From Clostridia bacterium (lineage in GTDB: Bacteria; Bacillota; Clostridia; Acetivibrionales; DSM-2933), in the NCBI GenBank assembly GCA_026418275.1, contig JAOABQ010000112.1:1-64000 (forward strand): a stretch of DNA of 64,000 bases. Reading direction: 5' to 3'. The number at the start of each line of letters is the position of its first letter. Positions within the stretch are counted from its first letter, which is position 1. The notes under the pieces were generated by a model. The model was not told the origin of the DNA. It ran no database searches and worked only from the letters and a program-made list of their open reading frames with translations. A program made the position numbers and the translations under genes. Below are positions 50,801-58,691 of the stretch, piece by piece.

Positions 50801-53283
50801 ATCCGGATCAGAGCTTTACGCAAAATGAATATGATTTAAAGGGCCGACTGGTTAAGAAAATCGATGAAGACGGAAATGCCACCAAGTTTACTTATGATGC
50901 GGCAGACCGAAATACCGCGGTGGAGGATGCACTTGGAAATATCACAACCTACGGTTATGATGCTTCGGGAAATCGGGTGAAAATGACAGATGCAAAAGGA
51001 AATGTTACCGAATATAAATATAATTCCGAGGGCAAGGAATATGAAAGGCAGTTTGCGGATGGCACAACCTTTAGCACTGTTTATAATGCTAAAGGCAGAA
51101 AGATATCCGAAACCGACCCTGCGGGCAAAACTACATTTTTTGAGTATGATGGATATGGAAGGCTTGTAAAGGTGATAGATGCAATGGGCGGCATTACCGC
51201 TTATGCATACGATCCTATGGGAAATATGAATGCTCAAACCGATGCCAACGGACATACTACAAAATTTCAATATGACTTTTTAGGAAACAAGATAAAGAAA
51301 ATGCTGCCCATAGGGATGTCCGAGGCTATACAGTATAATGCCGGGGGGAACATACTATCCTATACTGATTTTAATGGAAAAACATTAAAGTACGAGTATG
51401 ATGTTAATGGCAGGATGACCAAAAAAATTCTGCCGGACGGAAGTGAAGAGGTCTATACCTATACGAAAACAGGTAAAAGAAAGTCTGCGAAGGACAAAAG
51501 CGGAACAATAAGCTATGAATATGATTTAAGAGACAGGCTTTTAAAAGAAATCAAGCCGGATGGAACCAGTATCAGTTACCGCTATGATGCCGCAGGTAAC
51601 CTGGTATCCAAAACAGTACCATCGGGAACCACTGCGTATGCCTATGATGCTTTGAACAGACTTTCATCGGTCACAGCCCCGGATGGAAAGGCCACAACAT
51701 ATGCTTACGACTCGGTAGGGAATAGAGAACGTGTTGTTTATGGCAACGGAACTTACGCCGAATACAAATACGATAAGCTAAATAGATTGATCGGGTTGGT
51801 CAATAAAAAGCCTTCCGGTGATATCCTGTCTTCCTATGATTATACACTAGGTGCGGCAGGAAACAGAATAAAAGTAGTTGAAAATAGCGGGAGAACTGTA
51901 GAGTATGCTTATGATGACACATACAAGCTGACTAAGGAAAAAATCAATGATCCGGCAGCAGGCCTTAAGGAAATTGATTATACTTATGATGCGGTCGGAA
52001 ACAGGCTGAAAAAGTCAGAAAACGGAACGGCTATAAACTATACCTATGATGATAACGACAGGCTTATGTCCGAAGGGGACATTCTTTATACTTACGATCA
52101 AAACGGAAATACCCTGTCCAAAACCGGAACCAATGAGACAGCAAGCTACACCTATGATTCGCAAAACAGGCTCACTGATGTGAAGACAACCGGGGCATCG
52201 GCTTCCCATATCCAATACGCCTATGATATCGATGGAGTGAGGATTGAAAAGACGGTTAACGGAAATAAGGTATCCTATCTGGCGGATAAAAATACGGTAA
52301 ATGCGCAGGTGCTGGAGGAAAGGGATGCGGGTGGCAACTTGATTGCATCCTATGTCATAGGGGACGATTTAATCAGTCAAATGAGAGGCGGTAAAACAAG
52401 CTTCTATCATTATGACGGCCTTGGAAGTACACGTGCTTTGACGGATGCACATGCGGATATAACCGATACCTACACCTATGATGCCTTTGGAAACCTGACT
52501 TCGAAAACCGGAGATACCGAAAACCAGTTCCTTTTTGCGGGAGAGCAATTCGATGCCAACATAGGGTTTTACTACTTAAGGGCAAGATATATGAATCCTG
52601 CGACAGGACGTTTCCTCACAATGGATACATGGCCCGGATCCATTTACGAACCGGAAAGTTTGCACCGGTATTTATACTGCAAGAGCAATCCGGTTGACTA
52701 CATAGATCCTTCAGGAAAATTCTTCTCGGTTGCCGGTTTATGCGCACCTGTCAGCATATGGCAGATACTGTCCAGTATTATGTTCACTCATGTAGGCTTT
52801 GGTATTCTTTCCGTTAAGATTATAGACGCGTTTTTTAAACCGGGTTTTGAAATGCGTTATCAGGCTATAGACCTTATTGCAAGCGGATATGACGGGGATA
52901 TGATAGATGGTGCCATAGATCTTTATGAATACTCAGGCAAATTGATCTCCATGGGGGCAAGCCTCATAGCATTTACCAATGACGTGATGAATATTGCAAA
53001 GGCATCCTATTCACTGACTACAGGGGCCGCCAAAATCGTGAACGCGGCCAATGCGCTGCAAGTAGCCGGAAGGCTGGGATCGGCAGGTGCCAGTATTATG
53101 GATCTCTATGTAGCAAGAGAAAAGATGGTAGCAAGCGGAAATGGACTCCTCAATGCCGCAGGTGTTAAAAATATGACGGTTGAGCAGTCAAACACGGTAA
53201 AAGTACTGGGAAGTTCCCATGCGAAAGCAATATCTGAGTTCTTTAAATTTCTGTTTAAGGTTTTTGAACAAGTAAAGTATTAA
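44857..53283 (+). CDS. Giant surface protein: SLH domains, Ig/PKD-like region, Thr-Pro linker and RHS/YD-repeat core
   Basis: 2808 residues. The start is ATG 44857 after GGGGGGAG. Signal peptide 1-26, then three SLH domains (about 41-215; FPDIKGHWAYNSIEKFRLKG, YTDVKPGQWFYREVSSAAEK, GYPDKTFKPAKIVTRAEAVK) that attach to secondary cell-wall polymer. A short PTPT linker and a PKD/Ig-like and laminin-G-like region follow to about 1070, then a 140-residue Thr-Pro linker. After two bacterial Ig-like modules come more than thirty YD repeats (YTYDxxGN, about 1580-2600), forming an RHS barrel. The RHS core ends in QFLFAGEQFDANIGFYYLRA and SNPVDYIDPSGKF, after which about 188 residues form a variable tail. 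It has no known toxin motif. Tail function and export mode are inferred. Confidence 0.95.
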   Translation: MRTNARVISIVLIFVLLFTQVSFAVSGVKGENPETDLNKGFPDIKGHWAYNSIEKFRLKGWVKGYKDHLFYPDKLISRAEFTAMVIRVLNSANPEAKSAYTDVKPGQWFYREVSSAAEKKYIQGFPDGSFKPFSEMSRQEVAVFSQRLLNVPMFEGGTGIKFSDEESFPNWSSESIKILASHEVIKGYPDKTFKPAKIVTRAEAVKMLDIILKKLEILEESTKEPIPGAVDLPEPTPAPTSTPLPTPTSTPVPTFVPTPTSTPTPAPIPGGPIVEVTKPNILLKVTGNLKQNRKVVLDVSSSTSPSASYPILPEKTEWDITPITEGIEKSDIKIDNEKSTYFTKELLFKKPGKYSVRAKIANSKDLAATEKTIVIAADEKPVADFKVNPTFMRNPDNENKAEVEFLDLSASKDGDPIAKKVWKVRFDSNNDGSFEDEMFEPLESGEGQKVILATNRVGRYQAELEVTEGFDSETLSQFITEEDYQKADTLSKDLNKKTFMVDNTSPEVSYNLEKPKKLDVVFTVGKAEAGKINDFSAAIENFRKKAADNGIDARISTISTQSITASDSFSWETYDHYNYKEPYGSVSLPNHITINGKDIKMVGYTVLPYKDFLFVPDTNKTQKTFTFEVKRDQTDWHSMEGGGFLFNASIVNNKLSGYCVLITSAGIKLDELSGVNLTDFRNGKYNLVENAGKKLSTFSIKDPYENHSLKIVVDPNSVSLWDNGRLVINNYILPKSDYGSGFGPIISHASHSCAQMSYFTFKDIVMTTVVGKSLAEVLAQPNWRNDAQRLVVNLSDEEIQELNSGEKTAQVVSSLLKHSVEFAGLGTSANKAQYEAVIKGTAGNGIYLDNTDVQTAMTDLENYIFNKVNEKDYTVSTYLEQGHEIRYAKKYTDREKDHQYEERWRYIHNPAVFQTNTGKADFDGIAQLSPVTVFDWVGEYKISTQSKDNPVGNDDRFNEFRKWSDEALTEKTLTVHRKPVADMEVSITLNNDKTSFLTSVTESCYDPDHINEVDKGIVVYEYQWKNIKDSVWTEGELPDTLPLNEDFILMLRVKDKEGAYSQPAVRIIATKGVVLPTPTPTVTPTNTPKPTNTPTPKPTVTPTATPTATPTPTNTPTYTPTYTPTATPTNTPTETPTTTPTETPTNTPTPTASPTSTPTATPTETPTETPTETPTNTPTVTPTNTPTVTPTATPTVTPTNTPVPTPSVTPVPSADVIRPQVKIIATSTRLKVGEEVSIAVEASDNVGIVFQNVSINGTPVTLNDSGIFKYKSDMPGIFKIEAAALDASQNEGYSSMEIKYIGDGDTTPPTVLFSLPAEGSVITASTDITGTASDDNLVCYKLEYSVKDKNEYIEFARGTGSVTNGVLGKLNPSLLRNGLYDIRLTAEDKGGNARYVIRTYEIDGEMKIGNFSMSFVDVNLPLSGIPITVSRTYDSRDKGKGDFGVSWNLGVSNIVLKESCVPGEFWQQSKVGGAFGTNYLKETMPHIITVTYPDGRTDKFQMTVNPNANSVVPIQQTTVSFVPKPGTYSQLEAVADNLCWVKPGQLFDSDYAVYNPDTYKLTTRDGTVYIINQNTGLERIIDINGNQLTFSKDGITHSAGKSVKFIRDDQGRITEVSDPMGAKISYAYDFYGDLVSVTDQTGSITRFKYNSRHDLIEFVDPRGLKLAKNIYDDEGRLIACVDGDGNKIEYQHHTDESKEVIKDRLGNITTLTYDTNGNILEETDALGSKKSYTYDSTGNKLSETDALGNKTSFTYVENRITSKTDALGNKTEYLYDANGRILEIKDPSGNITKNTYDLRGNLTSTVDSLGKTTKYTYDVRGNLTEVLDPEGKKIIYAYDLSGNKVKETDPEGNVTDYTYDGNGNQTSKTLTMKTPQGEQKVTYAYVYDKANRLIKTTDPYGNVTQTLYNSVGKKEAAIDKLGNRTAYEYDLYGNLTKTLYPDHTEETYTYDAEGRKLSYTDRAGRTEQYAYDKLGRLLKTIYPDQSFTQNEYDLKGRLVKKIDEDGNATKFTYDAADRNTAVEDALGNITTYGYDASGNRVKMTDAKGNVTEYKYNSEGKEYERQFADGTTFSTVYNAKGRKISETDPAGKTTFFEYDGYGRLVKVIDAMGGITAYAYDPMGNMNAQTDANGHTTKFQYDFLGNKIKKMLPIGMSEAIQYNAGGNILSYTDFNGKTLKYEYDVNGRMTKKILPDGSEEVYTYTKTGKRKSAKDKSGTISYEYDLRDRLLKEIKPDGTSISYRYDAAGNLVSKTVPSGTTAYAYDALNRLSSVTAPDGKATTYAYDSVGNRERVVYGNGTYAEYKYDKLNRLIGLVNKKPSGDILSSYDYTLGAAGNRIKVVENSGRTVEYAYDDTYKLTKEKINDPAAGLKEIDYTYDAVGNRLKKSENGTAINYTYDDNDRLMSEGDILYTYDQNGNTLSKTGTNETASYTYDSQNRLTDVKTTGASASHIQYAYDIDGVRIEKTVNGNKVSYLADKNTVNAQVLEERDAGGNLIASYVIGDDLISQMRGGKTSFYHYDGLGSTRALTDAHADITDTYTYDAFGNLTSKTGDTENQFLFAGEQFDANIGFYYLRARYMNPATGRFLTMDTWPGSIYEPESLHRYLYCKSNPVDYIDPSGKFFSVAGLCAPVSIWQILSSIMFTHVGFGILSVKIIDAFFKPGFEMRYQAIDLIASGYDGDMIDGAIDLYEYSGKLISMGASLIAFTNDVMNIAKASYSLTTGAAKIVNAANALQVAGRLGSAGASIMDLYVAREKMVASGNGLLNAAGVKNMTVEQSNTVKVLGSSHAKAISEFFKFLFKVFEQVKY
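48070..48495 (+). repeat. Thr-Pro linker tract (ACN-CCN repeats)
   Basis: Short repeats such as ACACCAACA and CCTACAGAAACC run for over 400 bases, encoding PTPT/NTPT units. They can change length by recombination in multiples of three. Confidence 0.85.
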
Positions 53284-53307
53284 ATTGAATTAAAAATTAT
53301 AGTTATG

Positions 53308-53350
53308 AAAAGCCGCTGGGGGCAACATTTATTCCCCCAGTGGTTTTTTG
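53308..53350 (+). terminator. Terminator of the SLH-RHS gene
   Basis: GCCGCTGGGGG pairs with CCCCCAGTGGT, followed by TTTTTT, close behind the stop codon. Confidence 0.85.
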
Positions 53351-53636
53351 CATTATCCGGCTTTTGATCGTTACATGCGTAATTTTTATGAATATCTGTT
53401 ATTTCTTAGCATAAAGTGGTAAAATTAAGCCGGATAGTGTCTATAAATTATATCATTTCCTGGCTTCCATATATTGAATATATTATAGTTTTTTTATTAT
53501 ACTATAAGTGTAAAAATTGATTTTTAGGAGTAAAATTTGTTAAATATTAATATGATTTTAAAATGGATGCACCGCTTTAAAGAAGATATGAGTCAAACCA
53601 ATGGAGATAATAAAAAAGATCGAAAGGAAGGATGAA
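53351..53636. other. Promoter region of the M16-lgt cluster
   Basis: No immunity-type gene or other frame is seen between the RHS gene and the next. AAGGAAGG before 53637 sets the next start. Confidence 0.4.
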
Positions 53637-54929
53637 ATGGTTAGAAATCTATTAGAGGATCGGGCAGAGCTCTTTGCCTCACAAAACGGAATTGAGGTTT
53701 ATAGGGTTCCTATGGAAAAATTTAAGACCAACACCATTAATATTTTTTTTCTTGATAATTTAAGCAGGGAAAATGCGGCGAAAAATGCTTTGCTTCCGGC
53801 AGTGTTAAGACGGGGGACCGAGAAGTTTCCTACTTTTCAGGAAATTGCTTTATATCTGGAAGAACTCTATGGGGCGGCTTTTGACTGCGGCGTGTCCAAG
53901 AAGGGAGAACTCCAGGTAATACAGTTTTACGTTGAGTATGTCTCAGACAGGTATACTTTGGAGAAATCCAACCTGTTTGAAAAAACCTTTGACCTTCTTT
54001 TAGATATCATTACAAAGCCGGTTCTTACCAATGGGCTATTTAAGAATGAATATATTGATCAAGAGCGTGAAAACCTTAAAAAGCTCATAGAAAGCAGAGT
54101 CAATGATAAGGTTCAGTATGCTGTAGAGAAATGCTTTGAAGAAATGTGCAGTGACGAGCCCTTCGGTATACATGAATACGGTTCCATAAAGGACCTTGAA
54201 GGCATTGATGCTAAAAGTCTTTTTGAACACTACAGGAGTTTTCTTGAAAACCTGCCTGTAAAGGTTTATATAACCGGTGATGTTGAGGAAGGACGGATTT
54301 CAGAGGTTATTAAAAAACTTCTCCAAATGAAAAGGGGCAAAATAAAGGATGTCCGCTTCAATCATAAAAATAAGGAAATCAAGGATGTCAACCAAGTGGT
54401 AGAAAAGATGAATATCAACCAGGGGAAACTCTGTCTTGGGTTTAGGACGGGCACGATGCCCCAGGATAACGATTATTACCACCTTTTGGTTTATAACACC
54501 ATCTTAGGCGGAGGAATGCATTCAAAGCTGTTTCAAAACGTGCGTGAAAAAGCAAGTCTGGCCTATTATGCCTTTGCCCGGTTGGAAAAGTTCAAAGGGC
54601 TTTTGGTAATGAGCAGCGGAATCGAAACGCAAAACAAAGAAAAGGCAATGAACATCATGCTGGAGCAAATGGAAGAAATTAAAAAAGGAAACATATCAGA
54701 CAGCGAATTTGATTCCAGCGTTAAAGTTATTGAGACGGGTATCAAATCCTTAAAAGACAGCCAACTCCAAGTGGTGGACTTTAATTTGAGCCAATCCATT
54801 ACTGATACCAATGATAACTTTGATTCCATCATTGAAAAGGTAAAGAAAGTATCAAAGCAGGATGTTGTAAACGTGTCAAAAAAGATTGTACTTGATACGG
54901 TATATTTTCTTACGTCAAAAGACGCTTAA
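53637..54929 (+). CDS. M16-family (YfmF-like) protein, catalytically inactive subunit type
   Basis: 430 residues with the two-domain insulinase fold, but the zinc motif HxxEH is missing in the place where it should be (RRGTEKFPTFQEIALYLEEL). M16 proteins of this kind form a heterodimer with an active partner, here the next gene. The C-terminal part keeps LCLGFRTGTMPQDNDYYHLL and GGGMHSKLFQNVREKASLAY, the substrate-binding GGxxSxLxxxxREKxxLxY motif. ATG at 53637 is chosen by the AAGGAAGG site. The next gene begins 12 bases after the stop, so the two are cotranscribed. Confidence 0.9.
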   Translation: MVRNLLEDRAELFASQNGIEVYRVPMEKFKTNTINIFFLDNLSRENAAKNALLPAVLRRGTEKFPTFQEIALYLEELYGAAFDCGVSKKGELQVIQFYVEYVSDRYTLEKSNLFEKTFDLLLDIITKPVLTNGLFKNEYIDQERENLKKLIESRVNDKVQYAVEKCFEEMCSDEPFGIHEYGSIKDLEGIDAKSLFEHYRSFLENLPVKVYITGDVEEGRISEVIKKLLQMKRGKIKDVRFNHKNKEIKDVNQVVEKMNINQGKLCLGFRTGTMPQDNDYYHLLVYNTILGGGMHSKLFQNVREKASLAYYAFARLEKFKGLLVMSSGIETQNKEKAMNIMLEQMEEIKKGNISDSEFDSSVKVIETGIKSLKDSQLQVVDFNLSQSITDTNDNFDSIIEKVKKVSKQDVVNVSKKIVLDTVYFLTSKDA

Positions 54930-54941
54930 AGGAGAATTCAT

Positions 54942-56222
54942 ATGGATATAAAGACAATTGAGTATAAAAAAATCAATGAAGTAATGCATGTCTATGAGCA
55001 TAAAAGCGGACTCAAGGCATTTGTAATTCCCAAAAAGGGATATTCCAAAAAATATGCTACCTTTGCAACCCACTATGGGTCCATCAACAATGAATTCACC
55101 TCTCCCGGGGATACAGAATCCACAAAGGTTCCTGACGGCATTGCACACTTTTTGGAACACAAGCTTTTTGAGCAAAAAGACGGGAGCGTAATGGATAAGT
55201 TTGCGGTGCTGGGGTCCAGCCCCAATGCGTACACCTCTTTTAACCAGACGGTTTACCTTTTTTCATGCACCGATAAATTTGATGAAAATTTCGAACTTTT
55301 GCTGGATTATGTTCAAAATCCCTATCTTACAGATGAGAGCGTTGAGAAGGAAAAAGGAATTATCGGTCAGGAAATCAAAATGTATCAGGATGATCCGGGA
55401 TGGAGAGTCTTTTTTAACCTTTTGGACGGATTTTATGAGAAAAACCCTGTGAAAATCGATATTGCCGGCACCATTCCCAGCATCAGCCAAATCAATAAGG
55501 AAATATTATACAAGTGTTACCATACCTTTTACCATCCTTCCAATATGGTTATCCTGGTTGTCGGGGATGTAGACCCCAAGGAAGTCTTTGAAAAGGTTGA
55601 AAAAATGATAAAGGGGGAAGATGTAAAAGGGGATATCAAGCGAATTTTCCCTGAGGAAGAAAGGAAAATCCATAAGGATTATATAGAGCAAAAGATGGAG
55701 GTTCCCACTCCTTTGTTCCAGATTGGCTTTAAGGACGTCCATTTCAATTCAAAAGGAATTGATTGTCTAAACCGTGAAGTTGCCATGAAAATTATACTTG
55801 AAATACTGGTAGGAAGAAGCTCCGGACTATATAATGCGCTCTATAACGAAGGGCTCATTAATGATTCCTTCTCATCTGACTATACCATTGAAGAAAACTA
55901 TGCCTTTTCCATGTTTGGCGGGGAATCGGAAAATCCACCTAAAGTAAGGGACCGGATTTTAGAGGAAATAGAAAAATTAAAAAAACAGGGTCTCTCTAAG
56001 GAAAGCTACGAGAGAATCAAAAAAGCAATGAACGGAAGGTTTATAAAAAGACTGAATTCAGTTGAAAGAATTTCTCACATGTTTATTACGGTTTATTTTA
56101 AAGATGTAAATATATTTGACTATTTTGATGTGTATGATAAAATTACTTTTGATTACATCAATGAGGTTTTCAGAGATCACTTTAATAGAGATCAGATGGT
56201 GCTCTCTGTTATAAAGCCGTAA
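54942..56222 (+). CDS. M16-family zinc metalloprotease (YmfH-like), active subunit
   Basis: 426 residues. The inverted zinc motif is His69-Phe-Leu-Glu72-His73 (AHFLEHKLFE), and the third ligand lies in GIIGQEIKMYQDDPGWR, as in M16 peptidases. GGRSSGLYNALYNEGL-type motif appears as VGRSSGLYNALYNEGLINDS. Bacillus YmfH/YfmF-type pairs process peptides or have a role around the cell envelope and sporulation; the substrate here is unknown. It lies between the inactive partner and lgt, all on one strand, consistent with an envelope operon. Confidence 0.92.
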   Translation: MDIKTIEYKKINEVMHVYEHKSGLKAFVIPKKGYSKKYATFATHYGSINNEFTSPGDTESTKVPDGIAHFLEHKLFEQKDGSVMDKFAVLGSSPNAYTSFNQTVYLFSCTDKFDENFELLLDYVQNPYLTDESVEKEKGIIGQEIKMYQDDPGWRVFFNLLDGFYEKNPVKIDIAGTIPSISQINKEILYKCYHTFYHPSNMVILVVGDVDPKEVFEKVEKMIKGEDVKGDIKRIFPEEERKIHKDYIEQKMEVPTPLFQIGFKDVHFNSKGIDCLNREVAMKIILEILVGRSSGLYNALYNEGLINDSFSSDYTIEENYAFSMFGGESENPPKVRDRILEEIEKLKKQGLSKESYERIKKAMNGRFIKRLNSVERISHMFITVYFKDVNIFDYFDVYDKITFDYINEVFRDHFNRDQMVLSVIKP

Positions 56223-56240
56223 CAAGGGGGATGCATTGGA

Positions 56241-57206
56241 ATGATTGAGTTTCCAAAACTGGGGTTGGAATTTGGTATTGACAGGGTGGCATTTCATATT
56301 TTCGGATTGCCTATCTATTGGTATGCTATTATTATTTCCTTTGGTTTCGCTTTGGCTGTATTTCTGGCGACCAGGCACAGCAAAAGATACGGAATCGAAC
56401 CGGACGATATTATTGATCTGGCGTTGGCCGGAGCTATCTTAGGATTTATATGTGCCAGAGCATATTATGTCATCTTCAATTGGAGCGCATACAAGGATGA
56501 TCCTATAAAGGTCTTTAACATCCGGGAGGGCGGAATTGCCCTGTACGGTGCTTTGATTGGCGCACTGATTGCCGGTTATTTTGTAGCAAAGAGAAAAAAA
56601 ATTCTACCTTTTAAGCTTTTTGACTTTACAATCCCGTACTTTGTTTTGGCACAGGCCATTGGCAGATGGGGAAACTTTGTAAACCAGGAGGCCTTCGGCA
56701 CCAATACCACACTGCCATGGGGAATGACTGGCGATGTTATCCAAAGGGAGCTTCAAAATATGCCCGGATTAGATGCAAATATCCCTGTTCATCCTGCCTT
56801 TTTGTATGAATCCTTATGGAATTTGGGTGTGTTCTTCTTCCTGATTTGGTTTAGAAAGAGGAAAAAGTTTGAAGGGGAAGTATTTGCTTTCTATATGATT
56901 TTATACGGGATCGGAAGGGCTTTTATTGAAAGCCTGCGCACGGACAGCTTGAAAATCGGAAATACGGATATCCGGGTTTCCTTGGTATTGGGTCTTCTTT
57001 TTGCCCTTTGCTTTACTGTATTTATTATTTTAAAAAGAAAAAATGCTGCACTTTCCCTGGCGGAAGGCGGTACTGCTGCCACAGGGTTTGAAGGTGTTTT
57101 GGACAAGGTGCGCGAAGAGGAGCCAAAAGCCGAAGAAGCGGATATGAGTTTGGAAGAGGAAGACTCTCTAGAGCGGAAAGATGATGAAGTGAATCCGGGT
57201 CCTTAA
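56241..57206 (+). CDS. lgt: Prolipoprotein diacylglyceryl transferase
   Basis: Lgt (321 residues) transfers diacylglycerol from phosphatidylglycerol to the lipobox cysteine of prolipoproteins. Seven membrane helices and the family signature AQAIGRWGNFVNQEAFG (Arg and Asn of the active site) near residue 140 are present, with YWYAIIISFGFALAVFLATR and HPAFLYESLWNLGVF as other conserved blocks. The C-terminal 50 residues are an extra acidic cytoplasmic tail (EEPKAEEADMSLEEEDSLER), longer than in typical Lgt of about 270. It follows the M16 gene by 18 bases. Lipoproteins such as the solute-binding protein in this window would be its substrates. Confidence 0.96.
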   Translation: MIEFPKLGLEFGIDRVAFHIFGLPIYWYAIIISFGFALAVFLATRHSKRYGIEPDDIIDLALAGAILGFICARAYYVIFNWSAYKDDPIKVFNIREGGIALYGALIGALIAGYFVAKRKKILPFKLFDFTIPYFVLAQAIGRWGNFVNQEAFGTNTTLPWGMTGDVIQRELQNMPGLDANIPVHPAFLYESLWNLGVFFFLIWFRKRKKFEGEVFAFYMILYGIGRAFIESLRTDSLKIGNTDIRVSLVLGLLFALCFTVFIILKRKNAALSLAEGGTAATGFEGVLDKVREEEPKAEEADMSLEEEDSLERKDDEVNPGP

Positions 57207-57342
57207 TGTAATCTTTACGCATAGAAGTTAAAATTTAGCGCTTGGTAATAAGATATAAAAAATATATAATGATAAAAGATTTGATTTAGGCTCTTATATA
57301 AGGGCCTAAATTTTGGTTGTGGAGGAGCAAAGGTGGTGGATT

Positions 57343-58473
57343 ATGTATTTCGTAGAAAAAACCAGAAGCGAAAACCTCATCAAAAGATTTGACTATATAC
57401 TGTTTGCCGCTGTATTGGCTCTTTCGGTCATTGGCCTCATTGCTGTAAAAAGTGCTTCCATGTCAAGATCCGACGGTGGGACCAGGATGTTTATGATGCA
57501 GGCTATTTGTCTTGGAATCGGTATTATTGTTTCTATGATCATCAGTACGATTGATTATAAGGATTTTAAAACATTCGGGATTATTTTATACATTGGAAGT
57601 ATCGGGCTTATGGTACTGGCCGTCTTTAAAGGGTCGGGGGACGAGCTTGGAAACAGAAACTGGCTGAATTTTGCAGGTATCAGCCTTCAGCCTTCCGAGC
57701 TTACAAAGGTGGCTTTTGTTGTCGTTGCTTCCATTTTTTTGGAACGCATCAAAGAGGGACTAAAGGGAAAGGATGTAATTAAGCTCAGCATGTATGCAGG
57801 GCTTCCCATCGCATTGGTACTGGCGCAAAAGGATTTGGGTACATCACTCGTTTTTTTGTTCATGTTTTTTGTAATGATATTTATTTGCGGTATCCCTTAT
57901 AAATATCTTTTGGCAATGGGAGGGACCCTGATGGCTTCACTTCCTTTTATCTGGATATTCGCATTAAATAATGCCAGAAGAGACCGTATTCTTGTTTTTT
58001 TGAATTTGAAAAATGATCCCACCGGTGCAGACTATAACGTCATTGCAGCCAAAAGAGCTATAGGCTCAGGGCAATTGACAGGAAAGGGACTATTTAAAGG
58101 GATACAAAACATGAATGGATCCGTTCCGGTAAAAGAATCGGATTTTATATTTACGGTCATTGGGGAAGAGTTGGGGTTTATCGGTTGTACGGTGGTTATT
58201 CTCCTTATCTTCTTTATTTTAATCAAGCTTATCTATATTGCCAAAAATTCAAGGGATGCTTACGGAGCTTTTATTGTGGTTGGATTTGCCGGGATGTTTG
58301 CCTTTCATGCTATTGAGAGTATCGGGATGGCCATGGGTTTAATGCCTGTAACCGGAATCCCTCTCCCCTTTGTAAGTCAGGGAGGGACCGCCTTAGTAGT
58401 AAACTATATTGCTATGGGGGTAGTACTTAGTGTCTCCATGCGAAGGACTAAAACTATCTTTAACACCACTTAG
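57343..58473 (+). CDS. RodA/FtsW/SpoVE-family peptidoglycan glycosyltransferase
   Basis: 376 residues, about ten membrane helices. Family landmarks are LNFAGISLQPSELTKVAFVV, ALVLAQKDLGTSLVFLFMFF, DYNVIAAKRAIGSGQLTGKG and the loop TGIPLPFVSQGGTALVVNYI. SEDS proteins polymerise peptidoglycan with a class B PBP. It is closest in style to RodA (elongation) rather than FtsW, but no mreB/pbp neighbour confirms this. The start is ATG at 57343, with AAAGGTGG upstream. A terminator follows. Confidence 0.88.
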   Translation: MYFVEKTRSENLIKRFDYILFAAVLALSVIGLIAVKSASMSRSDGGTRMFMMQAICLGIGIIVSMIISTIDYKDFKTFGIILYIGSIGLMVLAVFKGSGDELGNRNWLNFAGISLQPSELTKVAFVVVASIFLERIKEGLKGKDVIKLSMYAGLPIALVLAQKDLGTSLVFLFMFFVMIFICGIPYKYLLAMGGTLMASLPFIWIFALNNARRDRILVFLNLKNDPTGADYNVIAAKRAIGSGQLTGKGLFKGIQNMNGSVPVKESDFIFTVIGEELGFIGCTVVILLIFFILIKLIYIAKNSRDAYGAFIVVGFAGMFAFHAIESIGMAMGLMPVTGIPLPFVSQGGTALVVNYIAMGVVLSVSMRRTKTIFNTT

Positions 58474-58543
58474 AGGAGTGCTCTAAACATGATTTTATGT
58501 AACAAAAAACATAGGATTGTTTTATTTTAAATGACCTTTGGTG

Positions 58544-58582
58544 GGTAGGCCCGAATGGAGAAGTTTCCGGACCTGCCTTTTT
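58544..58582 (+). terminator. Terminator after the RodA-type gene
   Basis: GGTAGGCCCG pairs with CGGACCTGCC across 14 bases (two G-T pairs), followed by TTTTT. Confidence 0.75.
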
Positions 58583-58691
58583 AATTTAAAGGTTAATAGT
58601 GTGGCTTTTCAGGCCCTGAATCATTGAATAATGTAGATGGATATGATATTATTTTTGTAAAATTTTGTTGAGATCAATAAAGGAGCATTCT

